A stretch of DNA of 64,000 nt from Novosphingobium sp. MD-1. Its GTDB lineage: Bacteria; Pseudomonadota; Alphaproteobacteria; Sphingomonadales; Sphingomonadaceae. Shown in pieces: positions 27,919 through 37,565 of the stretch (positions are counted from its first letter, which is position 1; each line of letters opens with the position of its first letter). Made by a program: the position numbers and the translations under genes. The notes under the pieces are model-generated. The model saw nothing but the letters and a program-made list of their open reading frames with translations, was not told the DNA's origin and did not search any database. Location of the stretch: positions 248,001 to 312,000 of the forward strand of contig NZ_BBXA01000013.1 in the NCBI RefSeq assembly GCF_001014975.1, in the 5' to 3' direction.

Positions 27919-30282
27919 TCAGAAGCTGTAGGCGGCGGTCAGGCCGAAGGTGCGCGGACGCACGATGTTCGAACGGTAGATCGTCGACAAGCCGTTGTCG
28001 CGCGAACGCCGCCCGGCCCAGATGTGCTGGTTGAGCAGGTTGTTCACGAACACCGAGACATCAACGCCGCTGAAGCGATAGCCCGCGCGCATCGACCAGG
28101 ATTTCACGGCCGGCGGGTTGGACAGCGTCGGGTCAGACCCGCCGTTGCGCGGATCGATGCCCGGCGTCAGCGCGCTCTGATAGGCGCGGTAGTCGAAGTC
28201 GGTGCGGACGTAGGCCTTGTTCTCGCCGAGCGGGATATCGTACTGGCCATGCACCGACACGGTCCACGGCGGCGAGGCGATGTGGTTGCCCTTGGTCACC
28301 GAAGGCACCGTCGCGCTGGGTCCGCCCAGGAAGGTGTTGAGGAACTTGGCGTCGGTATAGCCGACTTCGGCCTGGAGCGAGAACTGCTCGCTGACCTTCA
28401 GGTCAAGCTGCAGGTCGAAACCGCGGCTGCGCGCGTTGCCAAGGTTGCCGGTGAACTGGAAGCCGCAGGAATTGAGCGCCACCGACTGCTGGATGTTCTT
28501 CCAGTCGATCTGGTAGGCGCTGCCCTGGATGCCCAGCCGCCCGTCCGCGACGCGCGTCTTGAGACCCAGTTCGTAGCTCCACACCGAGTCCGAATTGTAA
28601 AGCTTGGGACGACCGCCGGGATAGCCGAGCGAGGCGAGTTCGGGTCCGCAGGGCGAACCGACCTGCGGGTTGTAGCCACCGGGGCGGAAGCCCTTCGACA
28701 CCGAGCCGTAGATCAGCGTGCGGTCGGTCACCTGGAAATCGATGCCGAACTTGGGCGTGAACGGATGTTCCTTCTGCGTGCCGACGTCGGTGACCGACGG
28801 GCCGACCACGGGTCCTTGCGCGAAGGAATTGATCGCGAACTTGGTCTCGCCATAACGCAGGCCCACGGTCAGCGTCAGCCGGTCGATCGGCTTGTAATTG
28901 ACCTGGCCATAGACCGCGTATTGCGTGTCCTTCGACGTGGTGGCCTGATCATAGATCAGCTTGCCGTTGACCAAAGGCGGGAGGATGCCGGCGAGGAACG
29001 GCGCGTACTGGTAGAAGAACGTGTCGTTGACCTGCTGGATCGAGGTCTGCTTGGCCTGCTGGTAGAACGTGCCGATGACCCACGAGATCTTCGAATCCTT
29101 GGCGGTCGATTGCAGGCGCAGTTCCCCGGTCCAGTTCTTCTGGGTGTTCACGAAGTCGCTGAATGCGGACTGGTTGGGGAAGATCGGCAGAGTGATGCCG
29201 GTGAACAGGCTCTGGTCGAAGGTGGTGTAGTCCGACACGAACGTTTGCTTGCGGTCGAAATAGGAGCCGATCGCGATCAGGTCCGCGCCGCCCAGGTCAT
29301 AGCGGATGTTGAGCGAGGGCAGCACGAAGCGGTCCTTGCTCCATTCGCGCACGCGGTTGCCGTTGAGCAGCTTGTTGTTGGCATAGTCGGAGAAGGGCAC
29401 GCTCGGCTGCGTCTGGTCTGCGGCGATGTTGTCCCAGGATTCGCCGCTGTCGTTGGTGTTGAGCTTCTGGAACACGACCGAGGGCGTGATCGTCAGTTGC
29501 GGCGTGGGTGTCCATGCCAGCGCCACGCGGCCTACGTAGGATTCGTTCCAGTTGGCGTTCTTCTGGACGACCGACTTGTCCTCGAAGCGCACCCGGTCGA
29601 TGTATCCGCCATCGCGGCGGTAGTACCCGCTGGCGCGGATCGCCAGCTTGTCCTGGACGATGGGCGTGCCGAATGCAGCGCCGATTTCATAGCTGGGCGC
29701 GCCGCCTTCGGTGAAGGAGAGCTCCGAGCGGATACGGCCCGAAGTGGTGGTGGCGCTCGGCTGGGGCGAGATGAAGCGGATCGTGCCGCCTTCCGAACCC
29801 GCGCCGAACAGCGTGCCCTGCGGGCCGCGCAGCACTTCGATGCGCTCCAGATCGAAGATCACCGGATAGGCGTTGCCGCCGCTGTAGCCCAGCGCGCGCA
29901 CCTGGATCGGCGTATCGTCGATATAGACGCCGGTGGTCGCCGCGCCGACAGTGGAATTGATGCCGCGGATCGCGATGTTGGTGGTGGTGTTGGTGGCTTC
30001 GAACACCACACCCGGCGTCTGGCGGATCACGTCGCTGAAATCGCGCACGCCGCGCTTGTCGAGCGTTTCGGTCGAAAAGGCGCTGACGCTCAGCGGAACC
30101 TTGCTCAGCGCTTCGGACTTGCGCGTGGCGGTGACGATGATTTCGCCGCTGGCGTCGTTCGCGCCTTCCGTGGCGGATTGCGGCGCTTCCTGCGCGAAGG
30201 CCGGCGCGGCGACGATCATCGCCCCCAGCATCGACGTACCGAGCAGGCCGAACCTGCGTCCCAATGTGCGGTGGACCCCCAT
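27919..30282 (-). CDS. TonB-dependent outer-membrane receptor
   Basis: 787 residues. After the signal peptide (ending APAFAQ) comes the plug domain with a TonB-box-like EIIVTATRKSEALSKVPLSV, RGINSTVGAATTGVYIDDTP and VLRGPQGTLFGAGSEGGTIR. The 22-strand barrel ends in aromatic FGLTAAYSF. The family imports siderophores, vitamins, sugars or aromatic compounds using TonB energy. The catabolic context argues for a carbon substrate rather than iron. No FecR/anti-sigma pair is nearby. Confidence 0.9.
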   Translation of the reverse strand: MGVHRTLGRRFGLLGTSMLGAMIVAAPAFAQEAPQSATEGANDASGEIIVTATRKSEALSKVPLSVSAFSTETLDKRGVRDFSDVIRQTPGVVFEATNTTTNIAIRGINSTVGAATTGVYIDDTPIQVRALGYSGGNAYPVIFDLERIEVLRGPQGTLFGAGSEGGTIRFISPQPSATTTSGRIRSELSFTEGGAPSYEIGAAFGTPIVQDKLAIRASGYYRRDGGYIDRVRFEDKSVVQKNANWNESYVGRVALAWTPTPQLTITPSVVFQKLNTNDSGESWDNIAADQTQPSVPFSDYANNKLLNGNRVREWSKDRFVLPSLNIRYDLGGADLIAIGSYFDRKQTFVSDYTTFDQSLFTGITLPIFPNQSAFSDFVNTQKNWTGELRLQSTAKDSKISWVIGTFYQQAKQTSIQQVNDTFFYQYAPFLAGILPPLVNGKLIYDQATTSKDTQYAVYGQVNYKPIDRLTLTVGLRYGETKFAINSFAQGPVVGPSVTDVGTQKEHPFTPKFGIDFQVTDRTLIYGSVSKGFRPGGYNPQVGSPCGPELASLGYPGGRPKLYNSDSVWSYELGLKTRVADGRLGIQGSAYQIDWKNIQQSVALNSCGFQFTGNLGNARSRGFDLQLDLKVSEQFSLQAEVGYTDAKFLNTFLGGPSATVPSVTKGNHIASPPWTVSVHGQYDIPLGENKAYVRTDFDYRAYQSALTPGIDPRNGGSDPTLSNPPAVKSWSMRAGYRFSGVDVSVFVNNLLNQHIWAGRRSRDNGLSTIYRSNIVRPRTFGLTAAYSF

Positions 30283-30492
30283 GATGAACTCCCCTGTTCA
30301 TGCCGCCGCTGAATCGTCGCGGCCGGCTTCTGTTCACGAAACGAAAGCTATGGCCCGTCCCGAAAATGCAATTGATCGAAGGCCGCAGTTGCAGCGCAGC
30401 ATGATGCTTAGGATCAATTCCTTTTGCGCTGAGGGGCGAATGGCCAGAATTGCAAAGCGCCCGGTAGTCCGGGGCGGCCGGCAGGGGGCAGC

Positions 30493-30517
30493 GCCGGACC
30501 GGAAAACCCGGCCCGGC
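30493..30517 (-). terminator. Hairpin downstream of second TonB receptor gene
   Basis: GCCGGACCGG and CCGGCCCGGC flank AAAAC and form a 10-bp stem with one mismatch. It lies 20 bp beyond the stop of the minus-strand receptor gene at 30537. There is no T run on the minus strand, so it may be a weak terminator. Nothing else is recognisable in the 254-bp gap. Confidence 0.4.
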
Positions 30518-30536
30518 GTCGCCCTCATGTCGGGTG

Positions 30537-32921
30537 CTACCAGCGCACCGTCACGCTCGCCCCATACGTGGCGGGCTTGGCATAGACCGACGTAGTGCCG
30601 AGAATGCCGAGGTTGAGCGTATAGGCGCGGTAGGCCTTGTCGAACACGTTGCGCCCGAACACCTGGACCGACAGGCGGTCGTTGGCGGTGGTCCAGGTCA
30701 GCGACGCGTTCGAGACGTTGTAGGCCTTCTGCAGCGAGGAAGCGCCGTTGGTGACTTCCAGATACTGGTCGTCGTACCACACGCCGTCGAACTGCGCCGC
30801 CAGATTGCCGCCGAACGCGTCGATGTTGTAGCGCAGCAGGTAGTTGATGCTGAACTTCGGCGCGTTGGGCAGCTTGGCGTCCGTGATCGCCTTCTGCGGA
30901 TAGGTGCACAGGAAGGTGCCGTCACCCTGGTTGGCGCAATACTGGGCATCGGGCGCGCCGGGGAAGAATTCGGGGCCGATCTGGCTGCCCGGCCCCAGGA
31001 TCTGCTTGACCTTGGTGGTTTCCCACGTCGCGCCAAGGTTCACGTTGAGCCGCTTGACCGGCTGCCAGAACACTTCCAGCTCCGTGCCCGTGGCCCGCGC
31101 ATCGCTGTTGCTCACCTGGGGCAGGCCGCCCAGTACCGAGAACGCCTGATAGTTGTCGTAGAGGTAGTGATAGGCCGTCAGGTTGGCGCGCAGCGTGCGA
31201 TCGGCGTTGGACCACTTCACGCCGCCTTCGAACGAATTGAGCCGTTCGGGATCGTGGCGGAAGCTGGCGGGCGTCACGTCCGCGCTCAGCGTCCAGTTGC
31301 CGCCCTTGATGCCGCGGTTCCACGATACGAACAGCAGGGTATCGGGATTGGGCTTGTAGTTCAGACCAACGCGGGCGGCCCAGTCGCCGTACTTGATGCG
31401 GTTGATGCCGGGAATGACGGCCGCAAACGCTTCGTCCGTGGCGCGCACCACGGTCGGGAAGCCCGTGTCGATCAGGCGCGACGTATAGTCGATCGACTTG
31501 TTGTCCTTGGAATAGCGCACCCCGGCGATCACGGTCAGCGTGTCGGACAGATCGTATTCGCCCTGGCCGAACAGCGACCAGTTCTTCGACCGCAGCGTAT
31601 AGTCCTCGACCACGCGCGGATCGTTGGCCGCGCCGTTGATGGCGAAGGCGGTGCCCAGCACCGGCGCGCCGATGGTGGTGAGCGAGCCGGCGATCTTCAT
31701 GTTGAGGTAATAGGCGCCCGCCTGCCAACGGAAGGGGCCGCTGTCGCCCGAAAGGCGCAATTCCTGGCTGAACTGCTTGTAACGCGCGGTGGTGAGGAAC
31801 TGGATGACGGTGACGGGAAGGGCATCGCCATCCTCGGCATAGGACTTCTTGAGATCGGTGTAGTTGGTGATGGCGGTCAGTTCCACGCCGCCGAACTTCT
31901 TGACCAGCTTACCCTGATAGATGTCGGTCCGGCGATCGAAGTTGCCGCGATCGTTGGAGAAGTTCTGGTAGGGGCTGGCCTTGGCCCCGGTGATGCCGTT
32001 GATGACGCCGCCGGTGCCGTCGCTGAGGCCGGCCGGGTTGACGTGGCAATAGCCGTTGGCGAGCAGATCGCAGTTGTCGAAGACATAGCCGCCGGTGGCG
32101 ACGTGGTTGTCCTCGCTGTGCTTGAACCACAGATCGAGCTTGCCGTCGCTGCCGATGTCGGCTTGCACCGTGCCGCGCAAGGCCCAGGCGTTCTCGCCGC
32201 CCAGGTCCTGCCCGTCGCCGTCATAGGTGCCCGGCAGCGCGGCGGCGGACTTGATGTAGCCATCCGCCTTGACCACGCGGCCGGCCACACGGAAACGCAG
32301 CCCCGGCGCGATCGAGCCACCCACCGCGCCTTCCAGCGCGCGCCGGTTGAAGCGTTCGTAGCTGGCTTCGGCATAGCCGTTGAAATCGGCCTGGCTGGCA
32401 TCGTTGCTGATGTAGTGGACCAGTCCGCCGGTGGCGTTGCGGCCGAACAGCGTTCCCTGCGGCCCACGCAGCACTTCCACGCGCTTGGTATCGAACAACT
32501 GGCCGGAAATGCCGTTGATCGAGCCCATGTAGGCATCGTCCATGTACACTGCGACGGGGGCTTCGAGGTAATCGGTGAAGTTGTTCTGCGAAATGCCGCG
32601 CAGGTTGAAGATCGTGACGTTGGGCGACCATGCGTTCAACTGGAACGCCGGGATCTGCTGGGTGATCTGCGTGGTATCGGTGATGCCCAGCGCCTTGAGC
32701 TGATCACCCGAATAGGCCGAGACCGAAATGCCGACTTTCTGCAGGTTCTCGCTGCGCTTGTTGGCGGTGACGACAATATCGCCGAAGCCCTGCTGCGGCG
32801 CTTCGGTCGTTTCCGCGGCCGGCTGCGTTTGGGCGAAGGCCGGCGTGGCGCTGATAACCGCGACGGCCGCCGCGATGGCCATCGGCGAAGCGTTGAACAG
32901 TCGATGATGCGGCTGCGTCAT
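30537..32921 (-). CDS. TonB-dependent outer-membrane receptor
   Basis: 794 residues. The ATG at 32921 follows CAGGGAGA and gives a clear signal peptide (MAIAAAVAVISATPAFAQ); the frame stays open upstream but that part is not receptor. Plug motifs are FGDIVVTANKRSENLQKVGI, YMDDAYMGSINGISGQLFD and VLRGPQGTLFGRNATGG. The barrel ends YGASVTVRW. It is similar in layout to the receptor at 27919 but clearly diverged. With the MFS gene upstream it forms an outer plus inner membrane uptake route. Confidence 0.9.
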   Translation of the reverse strand: MTQPHHRLFNASPMAIAAAVAVISATPAFAQTQPAAETTEAPQQGFGDIVVTANKRSENLQKVGISVSAYSGDQLKALGITDTTQITQQIPAFQLNAWSPNVTIFNLRGISQNNFTDYLEAPVAVYMDDAYMGSINGISGQLFDTKRVEVLRGPQGTLFGRNATGGLVHYISNDASQADFNGYAEASYERFNRRALEGAVGGSIAPGLRFRVAGRVVKADGYIKSAAALPGTYDGDGQDLGGENAWALRGTVQADIGSDGKLDLWFKHSEDNHVATGGYVFDNCDLLANGYCHVNPAGLSDGTGGVINGITGAKASPYQNFSNDRGNFDRRTDIYQGKLVKKFGGVELTAITNYTDLKKSYAEDGDALPVTVIQFLTTARYKQFSQELRLSGDSGPFRWQAGAYYLNMKIAGSLTTIGAPVLGTAFAINGAANDPRVVEDYTLRSKNWSLFGQGEYDLSDTLTVIAGVRYSKDNKSIDYTSRLIDTGFPTVVRATDEAFAAVIPGINRIKYGDWAARVGLNYKPNPDTLLFVSWNRGIKGGNWTLSADVTPASFRHDPERLNSFEGGVKWSNADRTLRANLTAYHYLYDNYQAFSVLGGLPQVSNSDARATGTELEVFWQPVKRLNVNLGATWETTKVKQILGPGSQIGPEFFPGAPDAQYCANQGDGTFLCTYPQKAITDAKLPNAPKFSINYLLRYNIDAFGGNLAAQFDGVWYDDQYLEVTNGASSLQKAYNVSNASLTWTTANDRLSVQVFGRNVFDKAYRAYTLNLGILGTTSVYAKPATYGASVTVRW

Positions 32922-33070
32922 TGCGTAATCTCCCTGTGTCGCCCGGATCGTCGCCATGCGGCTGACGCGCCGGTGTCGATTGCAGGAGATACCGATGCGT
33001 CCTGTCACGCTTGGCAGATCGGGACATTTCCGTTTTGCAGACGCCGTCCGCGCCGTGCGTGCGGAAGCGC

Positions 33071-34228
33071 TCAGCCCTGCGGCGCGAGCAGGCGGCGGTG
33101 CGCCTGCATCGGCAGAAGCAGCAGCGCGAAACTGGCGAGGAAGAAGAAGATGCACGCCAGTTCGACCAGGGTATAGCTCGATCCGTTGGTCAGCAGCCCG
33201 GCCAGGAACGGCCCGGTGCCAAGCCCCAGCATTTGCATCGCCACGGCGCGGCCGATCATGCGCCCGCGCGTGTCGAACTCGCCCACGGTGCCGAGGATGA
33301 ACGGCAGGACGAAGTTCCACAGCACGTTGAAGCCGCAGACGCTGATCGCGAACAGGACGATGCCGGGATGGGCGAGCAGGAGCGCGATGCATGCTCCGCC
33401 GCCGAGAATGCCGATCATGATCGCGCGATCGCGCGCCAGCGCACCAGCCAGGAACACCGACGCCAGCGCGCCGCCGATCGCCAGCACTTGCGAGGCGAAC
33501 AGCGCGTCGGCCACGGATTGCTCTGCGATCCCGGCCGCGATGCCGACGAGGAACAGCACGGCCCAGGCGATGCCCTGCGCAATGTTGTAGGCCAGCACCC
33601 CCGCCAGCGCGATCGCGACCATGCCATACGGCAGATCGCGCGCGCCTTCGGGCACTTCGGCCCGCGCCTCGTGCGTGCGCGGCACGTTGCGCACGGTGGC
33701 CAGCCCGAGAACGAGAAGTGCGGCGAACAGCCAGAACAGGGCGGGCAGGCCGAAGCGGTCGAGAAACGCCGGCATTCGCCACACGCCGATCGCGCCATAG
33801 GTCAGTAGCAGAGCCAGATACAAGGCGATGTTGCGGTCCACTTTGCGGGTCAGCCCGACAAAGGTGAAACTGAGCGTGATGATCGCGCCGTGCCCCAGCC
33901 CGGCGATGAAGCGCGCTGCCCACAGCGTGCCGCCACCGGATGCCATGGCCGAAAGGCCGTTGCCCAGCGCCGCGACGAGCAGCGCCGCCGCCATGACTCG
34001 CCGCCAGTCGTACCGGTGCGAACCCAGCGCCATGGCGATCGAGGAGATGGCGACGCCCAGCATCTCGATCCCGGCGAGGTTCAGGGCTTCGGGTTCGCCG
34101 ACATGCAGGTGGGTGACGAAGCCCTGCACCAGCGCGGGCTGGACGATGAACGAAAGCACGCCCAGCGTGCCCAGCACGATCGCGCTGACAACGGCTGCCG
34201 GACTGTCGACGTCGTATTGCTGGGCCAA
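33071..34228 (-). CDS. MFS transporter (12 helices, TTG start)
   Basis: About 385 residues with 12 predicted membrane helices (VVSAIVLGTLGVLSFIVQPA near the start, FAISVCGFNVLWNFVLPFIL late). No ATG is available near the first helix; a TTG at 34228 lies 8 nt after AAGGGGAGG, a strong ribosome site, so I start there. It runs into the TonB receptor gene in the same direction and diverges from the AraC gene at 34446. Probably the inner-membrane importer for this cluster. Confidence 0.8.
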   Translation of the reverse strand: MAQQYDVDSPAAVVSAIVLGTLGVLSFIVQPALVQGFVTHLHVGEPEALNLAGIEMLGVAISSIAMALGSHRYDWRRVMAAALLVAALGNGLSAMASGGGTLWAARFIAGLGHGAIITLSFTFVGLTRKVDRNIALYLALLLTYGAIGVWRMPAFLDRFGLPALFWLFAALLVLGLATVRNVPRTHEARAEVPEGARDLPYGMVAIALAGVLAYNIAQGIAWAVLFLVGIAAGIAEQSVADALFASQVLAIGGALASVFLAGALARDRAIMIGILGGGACIALLLAHPGIVLFAISVCGFNVLWNFVLPFILGTVGEFDTRGRMIGRAVAMQMLGLGTGPFLAGLLTNGSSYTLVELACIFFFLASFALLLLPMQAHRRLLAPQG

Positions 34229-34302
34229 TGCGAGTCCCTCCCCTTGAAGGTTCCAGTTCCTAGGACAGCGACCGCAGGTTAACTTGGCAGGACTGGCCAA
34301 GT

Positions 34303-34422
34303 GGCATTCCCGATCAAAGCAGGCTGCGGATTTGATCGAAAGTATCAATCCAATGACCGTTTCAGATAATTTGGAATGGCGAGGCTGCGTTACGCTCCTG
34401 TCAAGATCGGGAATCGCATTCC
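34303..34422. promoter_or_regulatory. Inverted and direct repeats in MFS/AraC divergent region
   Basis: GCATTCCCGATC (34304-34315) reappears as the inverted GATCGGGAA (34405-34413) and as GCATTCC (34416-34422) just before the AraC start. The arms are about 90 bp apart, suggesting a looped AraC-type operator controlling both divergent genes. Confidence 0.35.
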
Positions 34423-34445
34423 GACTATCGTATAGGGGAGTAGCC

Positions 34446-35447
34446 ATGAGCCAACCGGCAGTACAGGCCGAAGCGCTTTGCGGGTGGACCGACTCCATGC
34501 CCGCCTTCGGTATCGAACCCGACGAAGCCCTTGCCCGGGCAGGCCTCGACAATGACGACGTTGCCACGTCGAACCGCATATCGCTCAAGCGTTTCGCCCG
34601 CATGGCGGAATCCGTCGGCGAACGGGCCAATCATCCGGCGGCGACGTGGACGATCGGCCTCAATTACGATCTTGCGCAGCTGGGGGAGATCGGCACCGCG
34701 ATCACCTCGGCCCAGACGCTTGGTGCCGCCCTGCGCCGCTTTGCCGACCACTTCGAACTGCTCCAGGATTCGACCACGCTGGACTTTCAGGTCAAGGATG
34801 GGACGGCAACGGTCAATTACCGCATTCTCGATCCCGACATCTGGCCGCGCCATCACGACGCCATGTTCAGCCTTGGCATCGTTGCCCGCATCGTGCGCAT
34901 GGCCGTGCCCGACGCGATGGACGAGATCGAGCTGGGGTTCGAATGCGCGCGCCGCGATACCGGGCTTGCCATGCCGCTCAGCCGGCTGAGCTTTGGCGGC
35001 GAGGTGAACTCGCTGAGCCTGCCGGTCGCCATGCTCGATGCGGCGATGCCGCCATCGGATGCCAGGAGCAATCTCAAGGACCTGTCGACGCAGATCGCGC
35101 GCAAGCGCCGCGCCGAGCCCGCGCGCGATCGGCTGGCCGCGATGATCTTCGCGCGCATGTCGCAGGGCGAGATCAACCAGGACGAACTGGCCAGCGAGAT
35201 CGGCATGTCGAGCCGCACCATGCGGCGCCGGCTGGCCGAGGCCCAACTGACCTTCCAGCAACTGCTCGACGAATGCCGGATGCGGCAGGCCATGCTGGAA
35301 TTCCGCACGCGCCCGGAATGCTCGATCGCGCAAGTCGCGCTGCGGCTGGGCTATGCCGAGCATTCCAACTTCACGCGCGCCTTCACCCGCTGGGTGGGCG
35401 TGCCGCCGCAGCGCTACCGCGCGGATACCTTGCAATCGCAACACTAG
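34446..35447 (+). CDS. AraC-family transcriptional regulator
   Basis: 333 residues: an Arabinose_bd-type N-terminal domain (LKRFARMAESVGERANHPAA) and a C-terminal HTH domain (ASEIGMSSRTMRRRLAEAQL; SIAQVALRLGYAEHSNFTRA then FTRWVGVPPQRYR). The ATG follows AGGGGAG. Divergent from the MFS/TonB genes and 9 bp upstream of the glutamine amidotransferase gene, with which it is co-transcribed. Likely local activator. Confidence 0.88.
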   Translation: MSQPAVQAEALCGWTDSMPAFGIEPDEALARAGLDNDDVATSNRISLKRFARMAESVGERANHPAATWTIGLNYDLAQLGEIGTAITSAQTLGAALRRFADHFELLQDSTTLDFQVKDGTATVNYRILDPDIWPRHHDAMFSLGIVARIVRMAVPDAMDEIELGFECARRDTGLAMPLSRLSFGGEVNSLSLPVAMLDAAMPPSDARSNLKDLSTQIARKRRAEPARDRLAAMIFARMSQGEINQDELASEIGMSSRTMRRRLAEAQLTFQQLLDECRMRQAMLEFRTRPECSIAQVALRLGYAEHSNFTRAFTRWVGVPPQRYRADTLQSQH

Positions 35448-35456
35448 AGATCCCCG

Positions 35457-36296
35457 ATGACCCGACTGCTTCTGATGGAAGGCAATACCGCCGACAAACG
35501 CGCGCGTGCGGCCGAACTGGGCGTGCGTTCGTCCAGCGAGATCTACGCGCTGGCGATCCTGGCGCATTATCCCGGTTTCGATCTGGACGTGGTCAACGCC
35601 GCCGATCCGGAGGGGGTCATACCCGGCGGCCGGTCGTTCAGCGACTATGACGGCTTCGTCGTCACCGGCTCGTCGCTCCATGCCTATGACAGAGATTTTG
35701 CGGTCACCAACCAGATCGCCATGCTGCGGGATGCGGCCGAGGCCGGCCTGCCGGTGTTCGGAAGCTGCTGGGGCCTGCAGATCGCGGTGATGGCGGCTGG
35801 CGGGCAGGTCGAATACAATCCGCGCGGCCGTGAGGTCGGCTTCGCGCGCAAGATAGTGCGCACGGCGGCGGGGGCAGATCATCCGATGTTCGCGGGCAAG
35901 GGCGCGGTGTTCGATGCGCCCTGCATCCACTATGACGAAGTCACGCGCCTGCCGGACAGTGCCACGCTGCTCGCGTCCAACGCGCACAGCCTGGTGCAGG
36001 CCGCGATCGTTCCGGTCGGGCGCAGCGAGGTCTGGGCGGTTCAGTACCACCCGGAATTCGATATCGCGCAGCTCGTCCAGCTCTACACGCTCTATGCCGA
36101 CGACATGATCGCGCAGGGCTTCTTTGCCGATCGCCCCGCGCTCGATGCCTATGTCAAAGTGCTGACCGGGCTTGCCGCCGCGCCGCACGATGCGGGCCTC
36201 GCCTGGCAACTGGGCGTGGACGAGGACATTACGGACGATAGCCGGCGTCGCGCTGAAATCATCAACTGGATCAAGGCCTTCGTTCCCGGCGTTTGA
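35457..36296 (+). CDS. Class I glutamine amidotransferase-like protein
   Basis: 279 residues with the full glutaminase triad: nucleophile Cys in FGSCWGLQIAV and His-x-Glu in VQYHPEF. It resembles stand-alone GMP-synthase-type amidotransferases and gamma-glutamyl hydrolases such as PuuD. With an HDAC/acetylpolyamine-type enzyme and amidohydrolases in the cluster, gamma-glutamyl amide hydrolysis in amine catabolism is one option, but nothing in the sequence fixes it. It is convergent with the citrate synthase-like gene. Confidence 0.78.
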   Translation: MTRLLLMEGNTADKRARAAELGVRSSSEIYALAILAHYPGFDLDVVNAADPEGVIPGGRSFSDYDGFVVTGSSLHAYDRDFAVTNQIAMLRDAAEAGLPVFGSCWGLQIAVMAAGGQVEYNPRGREVGFARKIVRTAAGADHPMFAGKGAVFDAPCIHYDEVTRLPDSATLLASNAHSLVQAAIVPVGRSEVWAVQYHPEFDIAQLVQLYTLYADDMIAQGFFADRPALDAYVKVLTGLAAAPHDAGLAWQLGVDEDITDDSRRRAEIINWIKAFVPGV

Positions 36297-36309
36297 GCTT
36301 CCGCAACGC

Positions 36310-37473
36310 TCACGGGTTTGCCTCGGCAAATACTGTATCGGGTGCCACACCGACATATCTGGCTCGCGGCCGGATCAGCTTCCCGGCGCGGGATTGCTCG
36401 AGGGCGTGTGCGATCCAGCCGGTGCAACGGGCGGTCGCGAAAATCTGGAACGGTGCATCTTCGGGTAGATGGGCAAGCTCGGTGAGCGCGGTCAGGGCGA
36501 AATCGATGTTCGGGAGTTCGCCCGTGGCCTCCAGCACGGCCACCGCAAGATCACGATGCTCTGGCAGCGGAGCAAAGGCCGACAGTAACGCTTTTGCGCG
36601 CGGGTCTCCATCAGGATAAAGGGGATGTCCAAAGCCGGGCAGTGCCGCGCCGGCCGCAAGACGTGCCGACACGGCTCCATGCGGGTCAGCCTTGCCGGCT
36701 TCGGTCAGGAAACTGCGCACGCGCGTCGCGATCCCCCCATGGAGCGGGCCGGACAGGGCGGCAAGTCCGGCGAGCGCGCAGGCCGCCAGCGATGCTCCCG
36801 TGGAAGCCGTGACGCGCGCTGCAAAAGTTGAAGCATTCAACTCGTGGTCCGCCAGCAGGACCAAGGCCCGCCGGATAAGGTCCGTACCGACGTCGTCGCA
36901 CCCCCACGCGCGGCCGAGCCGCTGATCCATCGGACCTTCGCCCGAGCCTCCGGCCACCGCATCCACGAGAAGGTCGAGCAGCGCTGCCGCTTCGAAGTAT
37001 AGCGCCTCGGGCCTTCGTCCCCGCATGGCGGGGCTTGTCGCAGCGCGCCAGGCAAGGGCTTGAAACATCCGGTCATGCGCACGGCCCGGCGCGATCGTGT
37101 TGGTTTGCGTCGGGAACCGCTCATCGCCACAGTCCCACAACAGGCGCGCGACGCCTTCGAGGCTTGCGGTCTCGGCAAGCGACGCAGCGTTCCTGCCCCG
37201 GTACCAGAGCTTGCCGTCTGCAATCGTCGTGATCGCCGATGCCAGCACCGGCTCTCCCCAGGCGATGGCTTCTTCGGCCACGGCGGCTTGTCCCCGGCCA
37301 CGGGCACGCCGCTTCTGCAACCGGTCGACGTCCGAAGCGCGATAGAGGCTGCGCCGTGGATCGTCCGCGTCCCGCCGCGCCTCGATCCGTCCGCGACTGA
37401 CGTAGGCGTAAAGCGTCTGCGCCCGGAGGCCGAGCCGCGACATCACTTCTTCTGCAGTCAACCAGCCAGCCAT
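36310..37473 (-). CDS. Citrate synthase-like protein with N-terminal helix-turn-helix
   Basis: 387 residues. Residues 1-52 are a MerR/excisionase-type DNA-binding domain (WLTAEEVMSRLGLRAQTLYA, then SRGRIEARRD and SLYRASDVDRL). The remainder is a citrate synthase fold with all catalytic positions: His210 in DHELN, His245 in GPLHGG, His283 in GFGHPLY and Asp324 in NIDFA. The combination suggests an enzyme that also binds DNA, or a citrate synthase-derived sensor. It diverges from a second citrate synthase across 92 bp holding a perfect 8+8 dyad. Such fusions are known from other proteobacteria, without an assigned role as far as I know. Confidence 0.82.
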   Translation of the reverse strand: MAGWLTAEEVMSRLGLRAQTLYAYVSRGRIEARRDADDPRRSLYRASDVDRLQKRRARGRGQAAVAEEAIAWGEPVLASAITTIADGKLWYRGRNAASLAETASLEGVARLLWDCGDERFPTQTNTIAPGRAHDRMFQALAWRAATSPAMRGRRPEALYFEAAALLDLLVDAVAGGSGEGPMDQRLGRAWGCDDVGTDLIRRALVLLADHELNASTFAARVTASTGASLAACALAGLAALSGPLHGGIATRVRSFLTEAGKADPHGAVSARLAAGAALPGFGHPLYPDGDPRAKALLSAFAPLPEHRDLAVAVLEATGELPNIDFALTALTELAHLPEDAPFQIFATARCTGWIAHALEQSRAGKLIRPRARYVGVAPDTVFAEANP

Positions 37474-37494
37474 GCTTTCGCCCAGACATTGATT

Positions 37495-37523
37495 AAGTTG
37501 ATCAAGATTGACCAAATCAACTT
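37495..37523. promoter_or_regulatory. Dyad operator between divergent citrate synthase genes
   Basis: AAGTTGAT (37495-37502) and ATCAACTT (37516-37523) are perfect inverted repeats separated by 13 bp. The palindrome TTGATCAA overlaps the left arm. The site sits 22 bp from the HTH-citrate synthase start and 43 bp from the other start, where a local regulator would act. Confidence 0.6.
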
Positions 37524-37565
37524 CCGCCGGAATCCTGTGCCCGTCAAGTCCAGGAGATGCAGAAG

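Noticed and set aside
27814..30312. Plus-strand frame of 832 codons opposite the TonB receptor
   Set aside because: Shadow of the receptor gene; no motifs, and the receptor on the other strand is complete.
32922..33923. Upstream extension of the TonB receptor frame
   Set aside because: It overlaps the MFS gene on another frame, lacks receptor features and bypasses a well-placed ribosome site and signal peptide at 32921.
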